NCBI GenBank assembly: GCA_002288455.1
Contig: NEUS01000029.1
Location: forward strand, 1 to 36,344
Length of the DNA stretch: 36,344 nucleotides
Direction of reading: 5' to 3'
Origin: Opitutia bacterium Tous-C1TDCM
GTDB lineage: Bacteria; Verrucomicrobiota; Verrucomicrobiia; Opitutales; Opitutaceae
Shown here: piece by piece, positions 32,734 to 36,344 of the stretch
How positions within the stretch are numbered: position 1 is the first letter of the stretch
Layout of the letters: each line of letters starts with the position of its first letter
Notes under the pieces: model-generated
Seen by the model: only the letters and a program-made list of their open reading frames with translations
Database searches by the model: none
Told to the model about the DNA's origin: nothing
Translations under genes and position numbers: made by a program

Positions 32734-32773
32734 CCGGCCGCGGTGCATGTGGGTGCATCGCGGCCGGTTTTTT
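32734..32773 (+). terminator. strong intrinsic terminator after the barrel gene
   Basis: CCGGCCGCGGTGCA and TGCATCGCGGCCGG pair at 13 of 14 positions around a six-base loop and are followed by six T. It ends the cytochrome-barrel operon 30 bases after its last stop codon. Confidence 0.9.
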
Positions 32774-33040
32774 CCCGGCCAGCGGTCGGCCTCTGTTCTC
32801 CGCGGCCCCGGATCGAATCCCGGCAACCTCCGCCCAACTGTCCCGCCCCCCGGCGGCCCCGGAGCAGCCTCCAGCTCCGCTGCCTCGCCGCTGCCTTCCG
32901 GGTTGGCGAAGCCTTTGGCGCCAATCGGCAACCCGGTCCAGGCAGGACTTCGGATCCGGCTTTCCGGTTTATCTTCACGCCCCCGCGCCGCTCGTCCGGG
33001 CCCGACGTGTTTTTTCGCCCATCCGGGAATAGCGCTTGCA

Positions 33041-33060
33041 GCCTGATTAAAATGTCAGGC
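33041..33060. promoter_or_regulatory. palindromic operator-like site upstream of the receptor
   Basis: GCCTGA and TCAGGC are a perfect inverted repeat around TTAAAATG, with an AT-rich TAAAAT centre that could serve as a -10. A regulator bound here would cover that promoter. Confidence 0.45.
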
Positions 33061-33075
33061 AAATTCCGATCACCC

Positions 33076-33097
33076 CGGCCCTCTGCGAGGGCCGTTT
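33076..33097 (+). terminator. attenuator-like hairpin in the receptor leader
   Basis: CGGCCCTC and GAGGGCCG pair perfectly around TGC and are followed by TTT. It lies about 80 bases before the ATG and could reduce read-through into the receptor gene. Confidence 0.4.
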
Positions 33098-33175
33098 CAC
33101 CGTTCAACTCCCCCCCCGCTGGATTTCCGCGCCGATGTCGCGTCGGCCCTTCCGGCGGTCTCAGCACCTACCCTT

Positions 33176-36100
33176 ATGAAAGCAAACTGTCCCACCTCGG
33201 TACTCCGTGGCTTCGCCTTGCTCTGCGCATGGCTGGCCACCGCCCTCGTCGCCTCCGCCCAGGCGACCGGCACCATCCAGGGCCGCGTGTTCAACCCGGT
33301 CTCCAAAGAATACGTGCGCGACGCCGAAGTCCGCCTCGATGGCACGAATCAAGTCACGTACACTGAAGGCGACGGTTCCTTCACCTTCGCCGGCGTTCCC
33401 GCCGGCACCGCCTCGATCACGGTCAACTACACCGGCTACAATGTCGTGAAGGAATCCTTCACCGTCACCGCCGGCCAGGCCGCCGTCCGCGATATCAACC
33501 TCACGTCCACCGCCACCGCCGCGCCCGCGGCCGCCGGCAAAGACGGCGTCGTCCAACTTCAGGCCTTCACCGTCTCCACCGAACGCGAAGGAAATGCCAA
33601 GGCCATCCAGGCCCAGCGCCGTTCGATGAGCATCACCACCTCCGTGGCCTCGGACATCTTCGGCGATGTCACCGACGGCAATGTCGGCGAGTTCCTCAAG
33701 TACCTCCCCGGCGTCGACCTCGACTACGTCGAATCCGAAGCCCGTGGCCCGCGCCTCGGCGGCATGGACTCGCAATACGTCGGCGTCTCCTTCGACGGCG
33801 TCCGCTCCGCCTCCGCCGACGCCAACCGCGGCGGCGGCACCAACTCCCGCGCCACCTCGTTCGAGGGTTTCTCCATCACCGCCATCGAATCCATCGAGAT
33901 CAACCGCACCACCACGCCGGACTCCGATGCCGATTCCCCCGCCGGCACGATCAACATGCGCACCAAACGCGCCTTCGACCGCAAGGGCCGCGTCCTCGGC
34001 TACAACACTTCCCTCAACTTCAATGCCGAGGAATTCACCTGGAAAAAGACGGCCGGCCCCCGCGACGGCGACTCCTACAAGTGGAAACCGAACTACTCCT
34101 TCGACTACGCCGAATCCTTCTTCAACCAGCGCTTCGGCGTCCTCTTCTCCGCCAGCCACGCGCACTCCTACACCGAGCAGTACGTCGTCAACAACAGCTA
34201 CAACCGCGCTCCCACCGTCGCCGATCCGCGCCCGATGGTCATCCGCCAGATCGATTTCAAGGACGGCAACAAGACCATCCTCAAGGACGCCATGACGCTC
34301 ACCGCCGACTGGAAGGTCACCCGCAGTCTGGTGCTCTCCCTGACCGGCATCTACACCTACACCGAGGGTGAATTCTGGAATCGCAATTTCACCTTCGTCG
34401 CGGCCAACGACAACGCCAACGTCAACAACGGCCGTGCCACCGTCGGCGGCGACGGCCTCACGACGATCGTGGCGACCCGCGCCCCGACCGGCACCGTCAA
34501 CAACGTCGCCACCCTCAACAACGGCGGCGGCTCCTCGTCCAAGCTCACCTACACGCGCACGTTCTCGCCCAAGTTCGAATTCAAGGAAGGCGCCTGGGTC
34601 ATCGACGGCAACATGGGCTACAGCCGTTCCGTCAACAATTACGAGGCCCTCGAGCGCGGCTGGATCAACAGCGAGGGCGGCGGCGTCCCGAGCAGCTGGA
34701 TCGCCACGCGGCCCCACCAGGAATCCTGGGAATGGAACATCCGCCAGACCAGCGGCAACGATTGGTTCGACCGGACCAGCTTCGTCGACACCAACAGCCG
34801 TTCCGGCGGCACCCGCGTCAACAACGACGACCGCACCTGGATCACCACCATCTGGAGCGGCCAGCTCAACGCCCGCTGGGCTGTGCCGTTCCTGAAGCGC
34901 TTCCCCACCGCCCTCAAGTTCGGCGGCAAGTGGGCCGAGGAAAGCCGCAACAACAACAATTGGACCAACTGGAACATCTGGTCCTACGTCGGGCCGGGCG
35001 GCAACACCGTTACCCGCAACCCCACCACCGGCGCCTGGCAGAATGCCAGCTACGGCAATTGGGCCAACCTCGGGCCGCAGTTCATCTCGCCCCATCCCTT
35101 CGACATGGGCACGACCAACGGTCTGACCGTTTCGAATCTCAACGGCCAGCAGGGTATGCCGCCCCGTGTCAACCGCGAGGCTGTCCTGACGCTCTTCCGC
35201 TCCAACCCGGAGCAATTTGTCCACACTGCGACCCCCGAGGACTACTACACTTCGTACATCAACAACCGCCGCGACTTCAAACAGATCGTCACCGCCGGCT
35301 ACAGCCAGGCCACGATCCGCCTGAGCCCCAAGCTCAGTATCCTCGGCGGCGTGCGGGTCGAAGAGACCGAAAACAAGGTGAAGGAATTCGATCCGCTGAC
35401 CCGCGCCCAAGTCCTCGCCGCCGGCTACGATGTCAACGCCCCGGGCACCAGCGGCGGCCGGGCGCGGACCCTCGAAGGCATCAAGTACCAGTACGAGAGC
35501 AACCCGCGCGTCACTCGTATCGCCAGCTACCGGAACTACTTCCCGTCGATCATGGCGAAGTACTACATCACGCCGAACTTCGAATTCCAGATCGGTTACA
35601 ACAAGTCCATCTCCCGCCCGCCGATCGACAACGTCACCGGCCTCTGGGGTATCGACGAAGTCAACTTCCGCGTCTCCGCGCCCAATCCGGAGCTGCTGCC
35701 GGAGTATCACAAGAAGATCCAGTCCCGCCTGGCGTACTACTTCCGCGGCCGCTCCCCCGGCCAGCTCACCCTCGACCTCACCCAGGTCAAGGCCACGAAC
35801 TTCCGCCAGACCTTCGACTACACCGCCGAGCAATTCGGCGTCGATGATCCCGACTTCGAATCCTACACCTTCCGCACCACCGTCAACAGCGCGGACGAAC
35901 AGACCTTCAAGTCGATGGACCTCGCGTACAACCAGACGCTCGGCTTCTTGCCCAGCGATTACCTCCGCGGCATCAACTTCAACGTCGCTTTCTCCCGTGC
36001 CTACGCCGACCGCCGCCGCGCCGGCCTCTCGCCCCACCGCGTGACGTCCCGCCTCGGCTACGCTTACAAGAAGTTCAACGGCTCCATCGGCATGGTCTAT

Positions 36101-36344
36101 CGCCCCGATGCCCCCGACAGCACGACCTACGGGCAATATCAGGGCGAGCAGACCCAGTTCGACGTGTCGCTCAACTGGCGCCTGAACCGCTTCGCCACGT
36201 TCTACGCCCAGATCCGCAACATCACCGGCAAACCCGTGCGCTGGTACCACACCGCCCCCGGCGTGGTCGAAGGCGAGCAACGCGCCCTCCGCCAACTCCA
36301 GGAATACGGCGCCAACTGGGTCTTCGGCGTCCGCGGCCAATTCT
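33176..36344 (+). CDS. TonB-dependent outer-membrane receptor (complete except for the end of the stop codon)
   Basis: A receptor of 1056 residues that imports a nutrient across the outer membrane using TonB. The signal peptide is residues 1-29. A carboxypeptidase-regulatory-like domain covers about 30-110 (TGTIQGRVFNP to FTVTAGQAAVRDINL), then VVQLQAFTVSTERE serves as the TonB-box region, the plug spans about 140-270 (NVGEFLKYLPGVDLDY, VGVSFDGVRSASADAN, IESIEINRTTTPDSDADSPA), and the barrel follows to the terminal GVRGQF. The last base in the window is the T of a stop codon, so the gene is essentially whole. The family resembles the Xanthomonas/Caulobacter type receptors often linked to sugars, but the substrate is unknown. 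ATG at 33176 fits the signal peptide. Confidence 0.93.
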   Translation, partial: MKANCPTSVLRGFALLCAWLATALVASAQATGTIQGRVFNPVSKEYVRDAEVRLDGTNQVTYTEGDGSFTFAGVPAGTASITVNYTGYNVVKESFTVTAGQAAVRDINLTSTATAAPAAAGKDGVVQLQAFTVSTEREGNAKAIQAQRRSMSITTSVASDIFGDVTDGNVGEFLKYLPGVDLDYVESEARGPRLGGMDSQYVGVSFDGVRSASADANRGGGTNSRATSFEGFSITAIESIEINRTTTPDSDADSPAGTINMRTKRAFDRKGRVLGYNTSLNFNAEEFTWKKTAGPRDGDSYKWKPNYSFDYAESFFNQRFGVLFSASHAHSYTEQYVVNNSYNRAPTVADPRPMVIRQIDFKDGNKTILKDAMTLTADWKVTRSLVLSLTGIYTYTEGEFWNRNFTFVAANDNANVNNGRATVGGDGLTTIVATRAPTGTVNNVATLNNGGGSSSKLTYTRTFSPKFEFKEGAWVIDGNMGYSRSVNNYEALERGWINSEGGGVPSSWIATRPHQESWEWNIRQTSGNDWFDRTSFVDTNSRSGGTRVNNDDRTWITTIWSGQLNARWAVPFLKRFPTALKFGGKWAEESRNNNNWTNWNIWSYVGPGGNTVTRNPTTGAWQNASYGNWANLGPQFISPHPFDMGTTNGLTVSNLNGQQGMPPRVNREAVLTLFRSNPEQFVHTATPEDYYTSYINNRRDFKQIVTAGYSQATIRLSPKLSILGGVRVEETENKVKEFDPLTRAQVLAAGYDVNAPGTSGGRARTLEGIKYQYESNPRVTRIASYRNYFPSIMAKYYITPNFEFQIGYNKSISRPPIDNVTGLWGIDEVNFRVSAPNPELLPEYHKKIQSRLAYYFRGRSPGQLTLDLTQVKATNFRQTFDYTAEQFGVDDPDFESYTFRTTVNSADEQTFKSMDLAYNQTLGFLPSDYLRGINFNVAFSRAYADRRRAGLSPHRVTSRLGYAYKKFNGSIGMVYRPDAPDSTTYGQYQGEQTQFDVSLNWRLNRFATFYAQIRNITGKPVRWYHTAPGVVEGEQRALRQLQEYGANWVFGVRGQF

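Larger units (their letters stand above)
32774..33175 (+). other. 402-base leader/control region before the TonB-dependent receptor
   Basis: This gap has no gene I can support. It holds an inverted repeat CCGGGTTG/CAACCCGG (32898-32905 and 32929-32936) with an inner TTGGCG/CGCCAA pair, a palindrome at 33041-33060, and a compact hairpin at 33076-33094. I see no cobalamin or other known riboswitch motif. Confidence 0.5.

Noticed and set aside
32704..33175. A cobalamin riboswitch before the receptor
   Set aside because: I find no B12 box or conserved GCCACTG-type core; the stems do not match that fold.
33161..36340. 1059-codon open frame on the minus strand opposite the receptor
   Set aside because: Low-complexity Gly/Val/Asp composition; the plus strand encodes a complete receptor with signal peptide and C-terminal Phe.

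Overview
This GC-rich, gene-dense window most likely comes from a member of the Verrucomicrobiota, probably family Opitutaceae. The reasons are a fused CcoN-CcoO cbb3 oxidase, paired PocR-AraC regulators, a DUF2934 protein, and a large TonB-dependent receptor with an N-terminal carboxypeptidase-regulatory-like domain and an AFTVSTE segment. The assignment rests on family resemblance, not on a marker gene. I saw no rRNA, tRNA, CRISPR array, prophage or transposase. Both ends cut a gene: ccoNO continues beyond base 1, and the receptor at the right edge lacks only the end of its stop codon.

Layout. 1-2.6 kb (minus strand): ccoNO, a CcoS-like protein and a DUF2934 protein. 2.6-7.2 kb: an AraC/PocR regulator, then a four-gene overlapping signalling operon (PAS kinase, response regulator, receiver-kinase hybrid, LuxR-type regulator). 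7.2-11.6 kb: an unknown Cys-rich protein, an exported monoheme protein with an FNR-type site, a second AraC/PocR regulator and an acyl-CoA transferase. 11.8-14.0 kb: tonB and protoporphyrinogen oxidase. 14.2-17.0 kb: two CheW and one chemoreceptor, without CheA. 17.1-21.2 kb: a small membrane protein, hemN, malic enzyme and a DksA-like protein. 21.4-24.5 kb: system II cytochrome c maturation (ResB, CcsA). 24.7-32.7 kb: a multiheme block holding a monoheme cytochrome, a seven-heme NapC-like membrane cytochrome, a small possible regulator, an eleven-heme/cytochrome b fusion, an eight-heme cytochrome and an MtrB/PioB-like outer-membrane barrel. 33.2 kb to the end: the TonB-dependent receptor.

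How it fits together. Haem synthesis (hemN, protoporphyrinogen oxidase) and cytochrome c maturation (ResB-CcsA) supply a block that needs at least 29 covalently bound haems. The order of the multiheme genes (quinol-side membrane cytochromes, then a multiheme protein next to an outer-membrane barrel) suggests a route carrying electrons from the quinone pool across the periplasm and perhaps the outer membrane.

The most striking regulatory signal is a repeated promoter architecture. Two copies of a 13-bp box (SSCAAS-N4-GCG) lie exactly 21 bp apart, followed by a 23-bp gap and a TANNNT-like -10. I find it at eleven promoters here, including both sides of three divergent pairs. At four of them the -10 ends exactly six bases before the ATG, which predicts leaderless transcripts. 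I do not recognise this motif.
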